Source: Myxococcales bacterium UBA5297
Lineage (GTDB): Bacteria > Myxococcota > Myxococcia > Myxococcales > UBA5297
DNA length: 54,384 nucleotides
Assembly (NCBI GenBank): GCA_002408385.1
Contig: DHSB01000076.1
Span: 73,112-127,495 of the forward strand
Direction of reading: 5' to 3'
The notes below the pieces were generated by a model, which was not told the DNA's origin, ran no database searches, and was given only the letters and a program-made list of their open reading frames with translations. This document shows positions 32,128-41,312 of this stretch, one piece after another. Position 1 is the first letter of the stretch, and every line of letters begins with the position of its first letter. A program made the position numbers and the translations under genes.

Positions 32128-33677
32128 AGGGCGATGTTCCCGTGCTTCTTCGGCGGACGTCCGCTCCGCTTGGTGATGGTGTTGCGCAGCGCCATGGCGA
32201 GGACCGACCGCGTGCGCGAGGGCTCGATGACGTCGGTGATCATCCCGGCCTCGGCCGCTTGCCAGGGCGCGGCGAACTTGTCGCGGTACTCCGCGGCGAG
32301 CTCGCCGGAGCGGGCCTTCGGGTCCGGGGCACTCTTGAGCTCATCCTTGAAGAGGATGTTGACCGCGCCCTCGGCGCCCATCACCGCGATCTCGGCGGTC
32401 GGCCAGGCGAAGACCATGTCCGCGCCCATGTCCTTGCTGCACATCGCGAGGTAGGCGCCGCCGTAGGCCTTGCGCATGATGAGCGTGATCTTCGGCGAGG
32501 TCGCCGAGGCCCAGGCGAACAGCATCTTCGAGCCGTGGCGGATGATGCCGCCGCGCTCCTGCTGGACGCCGGGCAGGAAGCCGGGCACGTCGACCAGCGA
32601 CAGCAGCGGGGTGTTGAAGACGTTGCACAGGCGGATGAAGCGAGCCGCCTTGTCGGCCGCGTCGATGTCGAGCGCGCCGGCGCGCACCATCGGCTGGTTG
32701 GCGACGATGCCGACGACGAGCCCCTCGATGCGCGCCCAGCCACAGACGATGTTGCGGGCCCAGTCGCGCTGGACCTCGAGGAAGCTGCCAGGGTCGACGA
32801 GCCGCTGGATGACCGCCTGCACGTCGAGCGGGGTCTTCGAGTCCTCGGGGATGAGCGCGTCGATCTCCGGGTCCGGGTCCATCGAGATGGCCGCGCTCGG
32901 CTGGTGGGGCGGGTCGAGGAGGTTGTTGGCCGGCAGGTAGGAGAGCACCTGCTTGACGAGCTGGACCGCGTGCGCGTCGTCCTCGGCGACGAAGTGGATG
33001 TTGCCGCTGATGGTCGCGTGGGCCGCCGCGCTGCCGATCTCCTCGGCGGAGCACGACTGGCCGGTGACCGCCTTGATCACCTCGGGCCCGGTGATGAACA
33101 TGGCCGCGTTCTTGCGGGTCATGATGAGGATGTCCATCAGGGCCGGCGAGTAGGCCGCGCCGCCGGCGCAGGGGCCGGCGATGACCGCGATCTGCGGGAC
33201 CACCCCCGACAGCAGCACGTTCCTGTAGAAGACCTGCCCGTAGCCCGAGAGCGCGCCGACGCCCTCCTGGATGCGAGCGCCGCCCGAGTCGTTGAAGCCG
33301 ACGACCGGCATGCCGGTCTTCAGGGCGTACTCCATCACGCCGGCGATCTTGCCCGCGTGCATCTTGCCGAGCGCTCCGCCGCCGACCATGAAGTCCTGGC
33401 TGAAGACGGCGACCGGCTTGCCCTCGACCAGCCCGACGCCGGTGACCACGCCGTCGGTCGGCATGCGCTTCTTGTCCATGCCGAAGTCGTGGACCTGGTG
33501 ATGGGCAAAGAGCCCCATCTCTTGGAAGGTGTTCTCTTGGCAGAGCGCCTCGACCCGCTCGCGGGCGGTCATCAACCCCTTGGCGTGCCGCGCGGCGATC
33601 TTCTTCTCGCCCCCGGCGAACCTGGCCTCTTCGCGTCGCTTCTCAAGGTTCTCCAGAAGCTCTTTGGGGATGGTCAT
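32124..33677 (-). CDS. mmdA: Methylmalonyl-CoA decarboxylase carboxyltransferase subunit (MmdA / PccB family)
   Basis: A 517-residue acyl-CoA carboxyltransferase with two crotonase-fold halves. It contains 'A-R-H-A-K-G-L-M-T-A-R-E-R', 'F-N-D-S-G-G-A-R-I-Q-E-G', 'A-G-P-C-A-G-G-A-A-Y-S-P-A' and 'V-D-V-P-G-F-L-P-G-V-Q-Q-E'. It transfers the carboxyl group of (S)-methylmalonyl-CoA to biotin. No biotin carboxylase gene is nearby, but the Na+-pump subunits are, so a decarboxylase role is favoured over propionyl-CoA carboxylase. I chose ATG 33677 over an upstream in-frame start because the family begins M-T-I-P-K-E-L. Confidence 0.93.
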   Translation of the reverse strand: MTIPKELLENLEKRREEARFAGGEKKIAARHAKGLMTARERVEALCQENTFQEMGLFAHHQVHDFGMDKKRMPTDGVVTGVGLVEGKPVAVFSQDFMVGGGALGKMHAGKIAGVMEYALKTGMPVVGFNDSGGARIQEGVGALSGYGQVFYRNVLLSGVVPQIAVIAGPCAGGAAYSPALMDILIMTRKNAAMFITGPEVIKAVTGQSCSAEEIGSAAAHATISGNIHFVAEDDAHAVQLVKQVLSYLPANNLLDPPHQPSAAISMDPDPEIDALIPEDSKTPLDVQAVIQRLVDPGSFLEVQRDWARNIVCGWARIEGLVVGIVANQPMVRAGALDIDAADKAARFIRLCNVFNTPLLSLVDVPGFLPGVQQERGGIIRHGSKMLFAWASATSPKITLIMRKAYGGAYLAMCSKDMGADMVFAWPTAEIAVMGAEGAVNILFKDELKSAPDPKARSGELAAEYRDKFAAPWQAAEAGMITDVIEPSRTRSVLAMALRNTITKRSGRPPKKHGNIAL

Positions 33678-33741
33678 CTCGCTTTTTTCCTCTTGTCCCC
33701 CCCGGACCCACTGCAAGCGGCCTCTCTAGAAACGCCGCGGG

Positions 33742-33804
33742 CCCCGAGCGCTTCGGGGCGAATCGTCGGTTTTTTCCGTGGCCCGGGGGTGCCTTCGGCG
33801 CCCC
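33742..33804 (-). terminator. Two short hairpins between epimerase and mmdA
   Basis: CCCCGA (33742-33747) pairs with TCGGGG (33753-33758). GGGGTGCC (33786-33793) pairs with GGCGCCCC (33797-33804), with one G-T wobble. Both sit in the 180-bp gap after the epimerase stop. No T-run follows in the minus direction, so full termination is doubtful. Confidence 0.3.
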
Positions 33805-33857
33805 AGCGCCCGAGCCGCGCAGCGCCCGCAAACCTGGGCGCCCGCCTGCCACTTTTA

Positions 33858-34265
33858 TTAGTGCTCGCCTCCCGAACAGAGCTCGGTGAGCACGCCCCGC
33901 GTGCTCTTCGGGTGCAGGAAGGCGACCTGCTTGCCGCCAGCGCCGGGGACCGGGGCCTCGTTGATCAGCCGCACACCGGCCTGCTTGGCCTGCCCGAGCT
34001 GTGCCGCCACGTCGTCGGTGCCGAAGGCGAGGTGGTGGATGCCCTCGCCCTTGCTCTCGAGGAACTTGGCGATGGGGCTCTCGGGACTGGTCGGCTCGAG
34101 AAGCTCGATGTGGACGCCGCCGACCGCAAAAAAGGCCGTGCGCACCTTCTGGCTCGCCACCTCTTCGATCCGCTCGCACTTCAAGCCGAGCGCCTTCTCG
34201 TAGAACGGAATGGCGTCCTCGAGCTTGTGAACCGCGATGCCCAGGTGGTCGATGCACTGGATCAT
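33858..34265 (-). CDS. mce: Methylmalonyl-CoA epimerase
   Basis: A 135-residue vicinal-oxygen-chelate protein. It has I-D-H-L-G-I-A-V (metal His), V-H-I-E-L-L-E-P (metal Glu region), G-I-H-H-L-A-F (second His) and G-V-L-T-E-L (C-terminal Glu). It interconverts the (R)- and (S)-methylmalonyl-CoA epimers, linking the mutase to the decarboxylase. ATG 34265 follows GGGAAGGTGA. It is separated from the mutase gene by a strong terminator, so it may have its own promoter. Confidence 0.93.
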   Translation of the reverse strand: MIQCIDHLGIAVHKLEDAIPFYEKALGLKCERIEEVASQKVRTAFFAVGGVHIELLEPTSPESPIAKFLESKGEGIHHLAFGTDDVAAQLGQAKQAGVRLINEAPVPGAGGKQVAFLHPKSTRGVLTELCSGGEH

Positions 34266-34293
34266 GGTTTTCACCTTCCCTATACCTGTGAAA

Positions 34294-34318
34294 AGGCCCT
34301 CCGACGTGCGGAGGGCCT
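34294..34318 (-). terminator. Intrinsic terminator after the mutase gene
   Basis: AGGCCCTCCG (34294-34303) and CGGAGGGCCT (34309-34318) form a perfect 10-bp stem with a five-base loop. On the minus strand it is followed by TTTTCACAGG. It lies 40 bases after the mutase stop codon, splitting the methylmalonyl-CoA genes into two transcription units or attenuating the second. Confidence 0.85.
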
Positions 34319-34357
34319 CGAGAACGAGGGCGGGAGCGGGTTTGCTGCTCGAACGGT

Positions 34358-36013
34358 CTAACGGGACTTGAGGTCGCTGTATTCGCCGAACACCTTTCGC
34401 AGCACTCCGCACACCTCGCCGAGCGTCGCATAGGAGCGCACCGCGTCGAGGATGAGCGGCATCAGGTTGTCGGAGCCGCGGGCCGCCCCCTCGAGCGCCT
34501 CGAGGGCCGAGGAGACGCGGGCGTTGTCCCGGTTCTCGCGCAGCTTGCGGGTCCGCTGCACCTGCGCCTCGCCGACGCTCGCATCGACGCGGAAGACCGG
34601 CGGGGCCGCCTTCTCGGCGATCTGGAACTTGTTGACCCCGACGATGACCCGGTCGCCCGACTCGATCTGGCTCTGGTAGGTGTAGGCCGCATCCTCGATC
34701 TGTCTCTGGACGAAACCCGCCTCGATCGCCGGAATCATTCCGCCCATCTCGTCGATCTTCGCGATGAGCTCGCTCGCCTCCTGCTCGATCCGGTCGGTCA
34801 GGGCCTCGACGTAGTAGGAGCCGGCCAGCGGGTCGACCGTGTTGGTGACGCCCGACTCGTTGGCGATGATCTGCTGGGTGCGCAGGGCGACGCGGACCGA
34901 GTCCTCGGTCGGCAGGGCGAGCGCCTCGTCGCGCGAGTTGGTGTGCAGCGACTGCGTGCCGCCGAGCACCGAGGCGAGCGCCTGGAGCGCGACGCGCACG
35001 ATGTTGTTGTCGCACTGCTGGGCGGTCAGCGTGTAGCCCGCGGTCTGGGTGTGGAAGCGCAGCATCTGGCTCTGCGGCGTCTTGGCCCCGAAGCGCTCCT
35101 TCATGATCTTCGCCCACAGCCTGCGGGCGGCCCGGAACTTGGCCACCTCCTCGAGCAGGTCGGAGGAGGCGTTGAAGAAGAACGAGAGCCGCTTGCCGAA
35201 GACATCGACGTCGAGCCCGGCCTCGGTCGCCGCCTTCACGTAGGCGATGCCGTCGGCCAGCGTGAAGGCGATCTCCTGGACCGCCGTCGAGCCGGCCTCG
35301 CGGATGTGGTAGCCGGAGATGGAGATGGTGTTGAACTTCGGGGCGTTCTTCGCGCACCAGGCGAAGATGTCGGTCGTCAGCCGCAGGCTCGGGCGCGGCG
35401 GGAAGATGTAGGTGCCGCGGGCGACGTACTCCTTGAGCACGTCGTTCTGGATGGTGCCGTTGATCTGCTCCGGCTTGACGCCCTGCTTCTCGGCGACCGC
35501 GACGTACATCGCGAAGAGCACCGCCGCCGGGGCGTTGATGGTCATCGAGGTCGAGACCTTGTCGAGCGGGATGGAGTCGAACAGCACCTCCATGTCGGCC
35601 AGCGAGTCGATGGCCACGCCCACCTTGCCCACCTCGCCGCGGCTCATCGGGTGGTCTGAGTCGTAGCCGATCTGCGTGGGCAGATCGAAGGCGACCGACA
35701 GGCCCGTCGTGCCCTGCTCGAGCAGGTAGCGGTAGCGCTTGTTCGACTCCTCGGCGGTCGAGAAGCCCGCGTACTGGCGCATCGTCCAGAAGCGGCCGCG
35801 GTACATCGTCGGCTGCACTCCGCGGGTGTAGGGGAACTGGCCGGGGAAGCCGAGCTTGTCGAGGTACTTCTGCTCGATCTCCTCGGGCATCGCGACCCGC
35901 TCGGCCGGCAGACCAGAGCCGGTCTTGAACTCCTTGCGCTGCTCGGGCGCCTTGTCGAGGGCCTTCTTGAGAACCTTCTCTTCCCACTCCACGAGCGCCG
36001 GGTGCTTGCTCAT
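34358..36013 (-). CDS. Methylmalonyl-CoA mutase, large (catalytic) subunit
   Basis: A 551-residue substrate-binding barrel without a B12-binding domain, as in split mutases. Family stretches include '[24 protein letters not shown]', '[11 protein letters not shown]', '[11 protein letters not shown]' and '[15 protein letters not shown]'. It rearranges succinyl-CoA and (R)-methylmalonyl-CoA with adenosylcobalamin held by the separate small protein encoded upstream. The start overlaps the meaB stop (ATGA at 36010-36013). Confidence 0.95.
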   Translation of the reverse strand: MSKHPALVEWEEKVLKKALDKAPEQRKEFKTGSGLPAERVAMPEEIEQKYLDKLGFPGQFPYTRGVQPTMYRGRFWTMRQYAGFSTAEESNKRYRYLLEQGTTGLSVAFDLPTQIGYDSDHPMSRGEVGKVGVAIDSLADMEVLFDSIPLDKVSTSMTINAPAAVLFAMYVAVAEKQGVKPEQINGTIQNDVLKEYVARGTYIFPPRPSLRLTTDIFAWCAKNAPKFNTISISGYHIREAGSTAVQEIAFTLADGIAYVKAATEAGLDVDVFGKRLSFFFNASSDLLEEVAKFRAARRLWAKIMKERFGAKTPQSQMLRFHTQTAGYTLTAQQCDNNIVRVALQALASVLGGTQSLHTNSRDEALALPTEDSVRVALRTQQIIANESGVTNTVDPLAGSYYVEALTDRIEQEASELIAKIDEMGGMIPAIEAGFVQRQIEDAAYTYQSQIESGDRVIVGVNKFQIAEKAAPPVFRVDASVGEAQVQRTRKLRENRDNARVSSALEALEGAARGSDNLMPLILDAVRSYATLGEVCGVLRKVFGEYSDLKSR

Positions 36014-36963
36014 GTCGACTCCTTTGAGATGCCGTTGGAAAGGTCGGCGGCCGAACGGCAGAGCCGCTCGAGCAGGTTGCGGGCGGCCAGGCGTGGGTCA
36101 CCGCGGACAGGCCCGTTGTCGCGCAGCAGCGAGGAGAGGCGCGGGCGCATCATCTCGAGCGCCCAGTCGAGCACCTCGGCCTCGCGCGAGCGCTGACGCC
36201 GCCGGGCGAGCTCGCCGCTCTCGCTGCTCTTCGCGAGCGCGGTCTCCAGCCCCTCGGCCAGCTCGGCGATTCCCCGCCCCTCGGTCGCGCAGGTGCGGCG
36301 CAGCAGCCGGTCGCGCTCGCGCGCGACCTGCTCCATGTCCATCGCCAGCGCCTCGGCGCCCGGGTTGTCGCACTTGTTGACCACGAGCACGTCGGCCAGC
36401 TCGACGAGCCCCGCCTTCATCGCCTGGATATCGTCGCCCAGGCCCGGCGCCATCACGAGCAGGGTCAGGTCGGCCAGGCGCACCACGTCGATCTCGGCCT
36501 GGCCCACCCCGACCGTCTCGATGATCACCGGGTCGCACCCGGCATAGGCCATCAGCCGCACCGCGGCGCCGGCCGAGGCGCACAGCCCGCCGATGCGCCC
36601 GCGGGTGGCCATCGAGCGCACGACCACCTCGCCGTCGGTCGCGTGGCGCATCATCCGGATGCGGTCGCCGAGCAGCGCGCCGCCGGAGATGGGCGAGGAC
36701 GGGTCGATCGCCACGACGCCGACGCGCCGTCCGAGACCGCGGTAATGCCCGATGAGCTGCTGGGTGAGCGTCGACTTGCCCGCTCCGCCCGGGCCGGTGA
36801 TGCCCACGGTGACGACCGCGGGCAGAGCTTCGCGATCGAGCAGGTCGAGCAGCGCCTCGGCAGCCGGGGCGCCGTCCTCGACGAGCGAGATCGCCCGGCC
36901 GATGGCGCGCGGATTGCGCGCGCGCACGGCCGCCAGCAGTTCGGCGGGTTGGTGGAGGTTCAC
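36010..36963 (-). CDS. meaB: MeaB/ArgK G-protein chaperone of methylmalonyl-CoA mutase
   Basis: A 317-residue GTPase: P-loop [10 protein letters not shown], switch region '[18 protein letters not shown]', 'E-T-V-G-V-G-Q-A-E' and the base-specificity motif N-K-C-D. It loads adenosylcobalamin and protects the mutase from inactivation. It lies between the two mutase subunit genes (8 bases after the B12-domain gene and overlapping the catalytic subunit gene), which gives one co-translated unit. Confidence 0.95.
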   Translation of the reverse strand: MNLHQPAELLAAVRARNPRAIGRAISLVEDGAPAAEALLDLLDREALPAVVTVGITGPGGAGKSTLTQQLIGHYRGLGRRVGVVAIDPSSPISGGALLGDRIRMMRHATDGEVVVRSMATRGRIGGLCASAGAAVRLMAYAGCDPVIIETVGVGQAEIDVVRLADLTLLVMAPGLGDDIQAMKAGLVELADVLVVNKCDNPGAEALAMDMEQVARERDRLLRRTCATEGRGIAELAEGLETALAKSSESGELARRRQRSREAEVLDWALEMMRPRLSSLLRDNGPVRGDPRLAARNLLERLCRSAADLSNGISKEST

Positions 36964-36970
36964 GGCAGTC

Positions 36971-37387
36971 TTACCGCTTCTTTCGATGCTCGTTGGCGGC
37001 CGCGTGGAAGACCGCCAGGATGTCCTTGACCGGCGTGCCCGGCGTGAAGACCTCGCGGACGCCCTTCTCCTTGAGACCGGGGATGTCCTCGGCCGGGATG
37101 ACCCCGCCGCCGATGACCGGGATGTCGCCCGCCTCGGCCTTCTTCAGCTCGTCGAGGACCGCCGGGAACAGCTCGTTGTGCGCCCCGGAGAGCAGCGAGA
37201 GCCCGACCACGTCGACGTCCTCCTGGACGGCGGCCGCGGCGATCTCCTCCGGGGTGCGGCGGATGCCGGTGTAGATGACCTCGAAACCCTCGTCGCGCAG
37301 GGCGCGGGCGATGAACTTGGCGCCGCGGTCGTGGCCGTCGAGGCCAGGCTTTCCGATCAGGACGCGCCCACACTGTTGCGTGCTCAT
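36971..37387 (-). CDS. Methylmalonyl-CoA mutase B12-binding subunit
   Basis: A 138-residue stand-alone cobalamin-binding domain. It has the base-off signature D-G-H-D-R-G with the Co-coordinating His19, then 'V-V-G-L-S-L-L-S-G' and 'V-I-G-G-G-V-I-P' (GG motif). It works with the catalytic subunit encoded two genes downstream. ATG 37387 follows GGAGGC, about five bases before it. It is the first gene of the operon; a promoter candidate lies about 60-90 bases upstream. Confidence 0.94.
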   Translation of the reverse strand: MSTQQCGRVLIGKPGLDGHDRGAKFIARALRDEGFEVIYTGIRRTPEEIAAAAVQEDVDVVGLSLLSGAHNELFPAVLDELKKAEAGDIPVIGGGVIPAEDIPGLKEKGVREVFTPGTPVKDILAVFHAAANEHRKKR

Positions 37388-37447
37388 GGAGTGCCTCCGC
37401 TCGCGTGTCGGGATGCCGACCAGGGGCAGGCCCGCACGGGCGGGCAC

Positions 37448-37475
37448 ATTCTAGGGTTTTCTTGCCGGGCGTCCA
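37448..37475 (-). promoter_or_regulatory. Candidate sigma70-type promoter of the mutase operon
   Basis: On the minus strand, TGGACG (37475-37470), a 16-bp spacer and TAGAAT (37453-37448), so the -10 has five of six consensus bases. A start near 37441 would leave about 54 untranslated bases before the B12-subunit gene. The leader holds a small GC-rich hairpin (GCCCGC/GCGGGC). Confidence 0.45.
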
Positions 37476-38086
37476 GCCCTGCGATTGGCATTGTGCAGTG
37501 ACCTTAAGAGAACTACTCGCGACAGCAGGGAGTTCCGAGGACCCATCCCCTCTGCCGCGCGACGATCGCAGCCTCCACGTCCAGGCCCCAGAGCCGCCGA
37601 ATCGGATGGATTCGCCCCCGCGCGCTCACACGGTTGCCGTGCGCTCATCACCCCTGCCGGTCCCCGCATTCTCGAAAAGCTTGCGCTCGAGGCACGGCAA
37701 CGAGCCTCCCCCGCGGCTCAGGCGGACGGGCCAGCTCCCTGCCGGCGCGCGCTTGGTCAGCGGACGCAGCGCCGGCATCCGCCGCGCGCGAGCAGCTTCT
37801 CGGTCCAACCCGAGCAACTCCAGAAATCCTCGCCCGCGCTCCAGGCGACTTCTTGCCGAGGAGTCGTCGAGAATCGGCCCTATCGCCCCAGGAGAGCCAC
37901 AGGGCCCGCACAGGCCCTTCGCTGCGCCAGTCCTATTTCAATACGGCTGGCGGTCGTCGATTGCCCCACGGTGCCTCCACGGTCTCCAGGGGACCGATCG
38001 GGTCTGCAAAACCCGCCGAAACGCTCCCAACCGCACCGGCGGCCGCCACCGAGACCAGGCCTCGGCTCCACGCACGATCGGCGCTG
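37476..38086. other. Gene-free region between divergent operons
   Basis: About 610 bases with no reading frame of genome-typical codon use on either strand; translations are Arg/Pro/Ser-rich and featureless. It is relatively A+T-rich near 37495-37515. No repeat, RNA gene or riboswitch was recognised; I looked for a cobalamin riboswitch because of the B12 enzyme and saw no clear one. Confidence 0.4.
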
Positions 38087-38115
38087 TTGAGCACGCCGCG
38101 ACTGTCATCTATCGT
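38087..38115 (+). promoter_or_regulatory. Candidate sigma70-type promoter for the organophosphate locus
   Basis: TTGAGC (38087-38092), 17-bp spacer, TATCGT (38110-38115): four of six matches in each box with ideal spacing. A start near 38122 would leave about 68 bases before the first antiporter gene. Confidence 0.4.
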
Positions 38116-38189
38116 GCGAACCTCTCCCCGGCGCTCCCGCGAGCAACAGCCCCGCAGCCTCGCCGTCTACCGAGCCCTCGAGGTTGCGC

Positions 38190-39503
38190 ATGTCGACCCC
38201 CGCCATCGAGCTGCAGGCACGCCCCCAGGCTCGCCCTGCCCTCGCGCCCGAGCTGCTGCGCCGCTTCGGCCGCCTGCGCCCGGAGGCCTTCGCGCTCACC
38301 TGGCTCGTCTACGTCGCCTTCTACCTGGTGCGCAAGAACTTCGACGGCGCCAAGCCCGGGCTGCTCGCCGCCGGCTACGCGAAGGCCGAGGTCGCGACGA
38401 TGGACGGCGCGTTCCTGGCCGCCTACGCGCTCGGCCAGTTCGTCGCCGGGCCGATAGGCGACTGGCTCGGCGCCAAGCGAGTCATCCTCGTCGGGCTCTC
38501 GGTCTCGGTCGGCGCCAACCTCGCCTTCGGGTTTCTCGAGCCGGTGCCGCTGCTCGCCACCGCGCTGGCGGTCAACGGGGTCGCGCAGGCCTGCGGCTTT
38601 CCTTTGTGCTGCAAGGTCATCGCCGCCTGGTTCCCGGCGAGCATGCGCGGGCGCGCCTCGGCCTGGTTCTTGACCTCCTATACGCTCGGCGACATCGCGG
38701 CCAAGGCGCTGGCCGGCTCGATGATCAACGGCGCCGGCTGGCGCTTTGCCTTCCTCGTCCCCGCGGGGATAGTCGTCGGCTTCATCGCCCTCTTCGCGCT
38801 GCGGCTGCGCCAGAGCCCACGGGAGGTGGGCCTGCCCGACGTCTCGGAGATCGAGAACGAGCCCGAGCCGCTCGCGCAGCCCGGACTCGCGCCGCGCTTC
38901 GGCGGCCAGCTCGTCCGGCTGCTGCGCATGCCGGCGACTTGGGTCGTCTGCGGCGCCTATTTCCTGCTGAAGATGGCCCGCTACACGTTCATGGGCTGGA
39001 GCAACGTCTATCTCTTCGAGCAGCTCCGCTACGCGCCCGGCGACGCGACCCTGGCGACCATCCCCATCACCGTCGGCGGCCTGGTCGGCACGCTCGCCGC
39101 CGGCTACGCCTCGGACCGGCTCTTCGGAGGCCGGCGCGCTCCGGTCGTCGTCTTCTGCATCTTCGGCCTCGCCATCGTCACCCCGTTCTACGCCGGGCTC
39201 GGCTCCGGCGAGCCGACCCGGGCGATGCTGCTGCACCTGCTCATCGGCCTGTTCGCCTACGGCGCCGACGCGATCATGTCCGCGGCGATGGCCATGGACT
39301 TGGCCGGTTCCGAAGGCGCGGCGAGCGCGGCCGGCCTGCTCAACGGCATCGGCTCGGTCGGCGCCACCTTGAGCCCGGTTCTCGGCGCCTGGGTGAGCAT
39401 GACCTTCGGCTGGACCTGGGCCTGGTACGTGCTGAGCGGCCTGCTGCTCGTCTCGGCCGCGCTCATGGCGACGCGCTGGAGGCGCGCCGGAGCGGACGGA
39501 TGA
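38190..39503 (+). CDS. Organophosphate:phosphate antiporter (OPA family, GlpT/UhpT-like MFS)
   Basis: A 437-residue major facilitator with twelve hydrophobic segments. It carries the OPA-family N-terminal signature 'F-Y-L-V-R-K-N-F-D-G-A-K-P', which is nearly the same as in the GlpT protein encoded at 45.5 kb, and a D-W-L-G-A-K-R loop 2-3 motif. Such proteins exchange glycerol-3-phosphate, hexose phosphates or similar compounds for inorganic phosphate. ATG 38190 follows GAGG. Together with the downstream porin, lipoprotein hydrolases and second antiporter it suggests organophosphate uptake. Confidence 0.88.
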   Translation: MSTPAIELQARPQARPALAPELLRRFGRLRPEAFALTWLVYVAFYLVRKNFDGAKPGLLAAGYAKAEVATMDGAFLAAYALGQFVAGPIGDWLGAKRVILVGLSVSVGANLAFGFLEPVPLLATALAVNGVAQACGFPLCCKVIAAWFPASMRGRASAWFLTSYTLGDIAAKALAGSMINGAGWRFAFLVPAGIVVGFIALFALRLRQSPREVGLPDVSEIENEPEPLAQPGLAPRFGGQLVRLLRMPATWVVCGAYFLLKMARYTFMGWSNVYLFEQLRYAPGDATLATIPITVGGLVGTLAAGYASDRLFGGRRAPVVVFCIFGLAIVTPFYAGLGSGEPTRAMLLHLLIGLFAYGADAIMSAAMAMDLAGSEGAASAAGLLNGIGSVGATLSPVLGAWVSMTFGWTWAWYVLSGLLLVSAALMATRWRRAGADG

Positions 39504-39681
39504 GCCGTCGGCGAATCACTCGGGAGCGCGCAGGTTGGCCGCGGCGCAGGGCCTGGCGTTCGCCGCAGGACGCGCTCCCGGCCGCGAAGAGCCCGGTTTC
39601 GCGACGCCTCACGCGCCCGGCCGCTTGCACGGCGGTGCGGCGGTTCTGCTAAGAAGTGGATTCTTGTTTCGGAGGAACACC

Positions 39682-40959
39682 ATGCGCGCGGTCTCCACAT
39701 CTCTGGCAACACTCCTCGTGACTCTCCTTGCGCCGTGCGCCTTTGCGCAGACCGGCGCCGAGGCACAGGGCAACGACTCGCCGGCCGCCGCTGTTCCGGA
39801 CGTCCTGCCGGCGCCGGCCACCGTGGTCCCCGACTCGGCGCCGGCCACCGCCTCCCCGGCCGCCGTGGTCCCCGGCGCGGCCCCGGCCACCGACTCCCCG
39901 ACCGCCGTGGCTCCTGCGGCCGCACCTGCGCCGACCCCCGAGCCGCGCCCCAAGCTGGAGATCGGCGGCTATGCCAAGGCCGGCTTCGGCTACCAGCAGG
40001 CCGACCCGATCGTCGACTACATCGGCCACTCCAACGGCTTCCAGATGGCTGGGGCGCGCCTGGAGATCATCGCCCGCCCCGTCGAGGCCGCCGAGGTCGT
40101 CCTCTCGGTAGAGGGCGCGCTCGACCGGCCTGAGGACAAGATGGGCGTCTCCGGCGAGAAGCTGGTGTCGCTGCGCGACGCGTACCTGAAGTACGAGTTC
40201 TTCCCCTTCGTCGTCGTCACGCTCGGCCAGTTCAAGGCGCCCTTTTCCGCCGAGGCGCTCGTCTCCGACAGCGACCTGGTCTTCTTCGACCGCTCCATCG
40301 CCACCCGCGGCCTGCTGCCGCCCGAGGGCTATGCGGCCGACGGGATCTCCCTCGACCGCCAAGTCGGCGTCTCGCTCTCTTCGGCGCGGCTCGCGTTTGG
40401 TCCGGTCGGGCTGCGCTACGCGCTGGGGCTCTTCAACGGCAACGGCGCCAACCGCCTGCTCAACGACAACCAGGACCTGACGCCGGTCGGCCGGCTCTCC
40501 GTCGATTTCCGGGACAGGATCGCCGTCGGCTTTGCCGCCTATCAGAACCCGCGCACCGTCGGCGAGCGCCCGGACCTGCTGCAAGAGAAGGACACCGCGC
40601 TCACCGCCGACCTGTCGGCCGACATCGCCGGAGTCCGCGTGCTCGCCGCCTACACCACCCGCCAACGTGACTACCTGACCATCACTCCGCAGCCGCCCAG
40701 CGACGATGCCTGGAGCGCGCTCGCCCAGATCTCCTGGCGCCACGAGGGCACCGGCATCGAGCCGGCTTACCGCTTCGCCCTCCTCAACCCGTCCGAGCTC
40801 GCCGGCTTCGAGCAGGTGACCCACCACACCATCGGCCTCAACTGGAAGCCGAGCGACAAGCCGCTGCGGGTCTTCGCCGCCTACACGCTGCGCCGGGAGA
40901 AGGCCGAGCGAAAGCTGACCAACGACGGCGTGAGCCTCGGCGCGCAGCTCAATTTCTAG
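39682..40959 (+). CDS. OprO/OprP-type (phosphate-selective) porin family protein
   Basis: A 425-residue outer-membrane beta-barrel. It has a signal peptide (about 1-23, ending A-F-A), a Pro/Ala/Val-rich linker with imperfect repeats of A-P-A-T-x-x-P-x-A-V (about 30-90), and then a barrel with alternating hydrophobic strands and a terminal aromatic (Q-L-N-F). The 'Y-L-K-Y-E-F-F-P-F-V-V-V-T-L-G-Q-F-K-A-P-F-S' stretch is typical of the phosphate-selective porin O/P family. GGAGGA lies just before ATG 39682. The linker may span the periplasm or bind cell wall. Position among phosphate-ester genes supports a phosphate-compound role. Confidence 0.82.
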   Translation: MRAVSTSLATLLVTLLAPCAFAQTGAEAQGNDSPAAAVPDVLPAPATVVPDSAPATASPAAVVPGAAPATDSPTAVAPAAAPAPTPEPRPKLEIGGYAKAGFGYQQADPIVDYIGHSNGFQMAGARLEIIARPVEAAEVVLSVEGALDRPEDKMGVSGEKLVSLRDAYLKYEFFPFVVVTLGQFKAPFSAEALVSDSDLVFFDRSIATRGLLPPEGYAADGISLDRQVGVSLSSARLAFGPVGLRYALGLFNGNGANRLLNDNQDLTPVGRLSVDFRDRIAVGFAAYQNPRTVGERPDLLQEKDTALTADLSADIAGVRVLAAYTTRQRDYLTITPQPPSDDAWSALAQISWRHEGTGIEPAYRFALLNPSELAGFEQVTHHTIGLNWKPSDKPLRVFAAYTLRREKAERKLTNDGVSLGAQLNF

Positions 40960-41312
40960 CAACTGTCGAGAGTCGACAGCCCGGGCCTGGCCCGGAACCC
41001 AAGCGATCGGCCGAGGGCTGGTAGGGGCGCATCGCGATGCGCCCATCGAGCAATCGAGCACGGCGCGGCCGACACGAAGGTCGATTTGGATATTCCGTTC
41101 ACCCTGAGCTTAGCCCGAGCCTGCGAGGGCGGAGTCGAAGGGCCCTCCGACTCTGCTCCCACAGCTCGCGTGGCGGGAGCCAGGCGCAGGGTGACCGGGA
41201 CAGATTTGACTGAACCGCACCGGCTTCCGAGCCCCAGGTCTCGAGCGGCCAGCGGTCGCCGACGCTGCGCTTCTTTCCGACGGCGCGGCAGTCCAGTTGA
41301 TGGGAGAGCGAG
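40960..41312. repeat. Repeat-filled intergenic region (families B, C and D)
   Basis: This 353-bp gap begins with a hairpin, CTGTCGA (40963-40969) / TCGACAG (40973-40979), just after the porin stop, which could terminate its transcript. Then follow family B copy 1 (40981-41044), family C copy 2 (41102-41152) and family D copy 2 (about 41130-41240). Nothing looks coding. The next gene would need its own promoter if the hairpin terminates. Confidence 0.65.
40981..41044 (+). repeat. Dispersed repeat family B, copy 1
   Basis: Contains CCCGGAACCCAAGCGATCGG, then GGTAGGGGCGCATCGCGATG and GCCC. The reverse complement is at 48235-48302 with about 80% identity by eye. The GCATCGCGATGC core is itself a perfect 12-bp palindrome in this copy. 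Confidence 0.8.

Noticed and set aside
32124..33677. Propionyl-CoA carboxylase beta subunit as the primary call
   Set aside because: No biotin carboxylase gene is present and the Na+-pump subunits are; decarboxylase fits better, though the family cannot separate them alone.
37388..37520. Cobalamin riboswitch upstream of the B12-dependent mutase
   Set aside because: No B12-box-like conserved core or expected long leader could be recognised by eye.
37634..38190. Possible gene between the mutase operon and the first antiporter
   Set aside because: All frames give Arg/Pro/Ser-rich sequence with no start signal, domain or codon bias.
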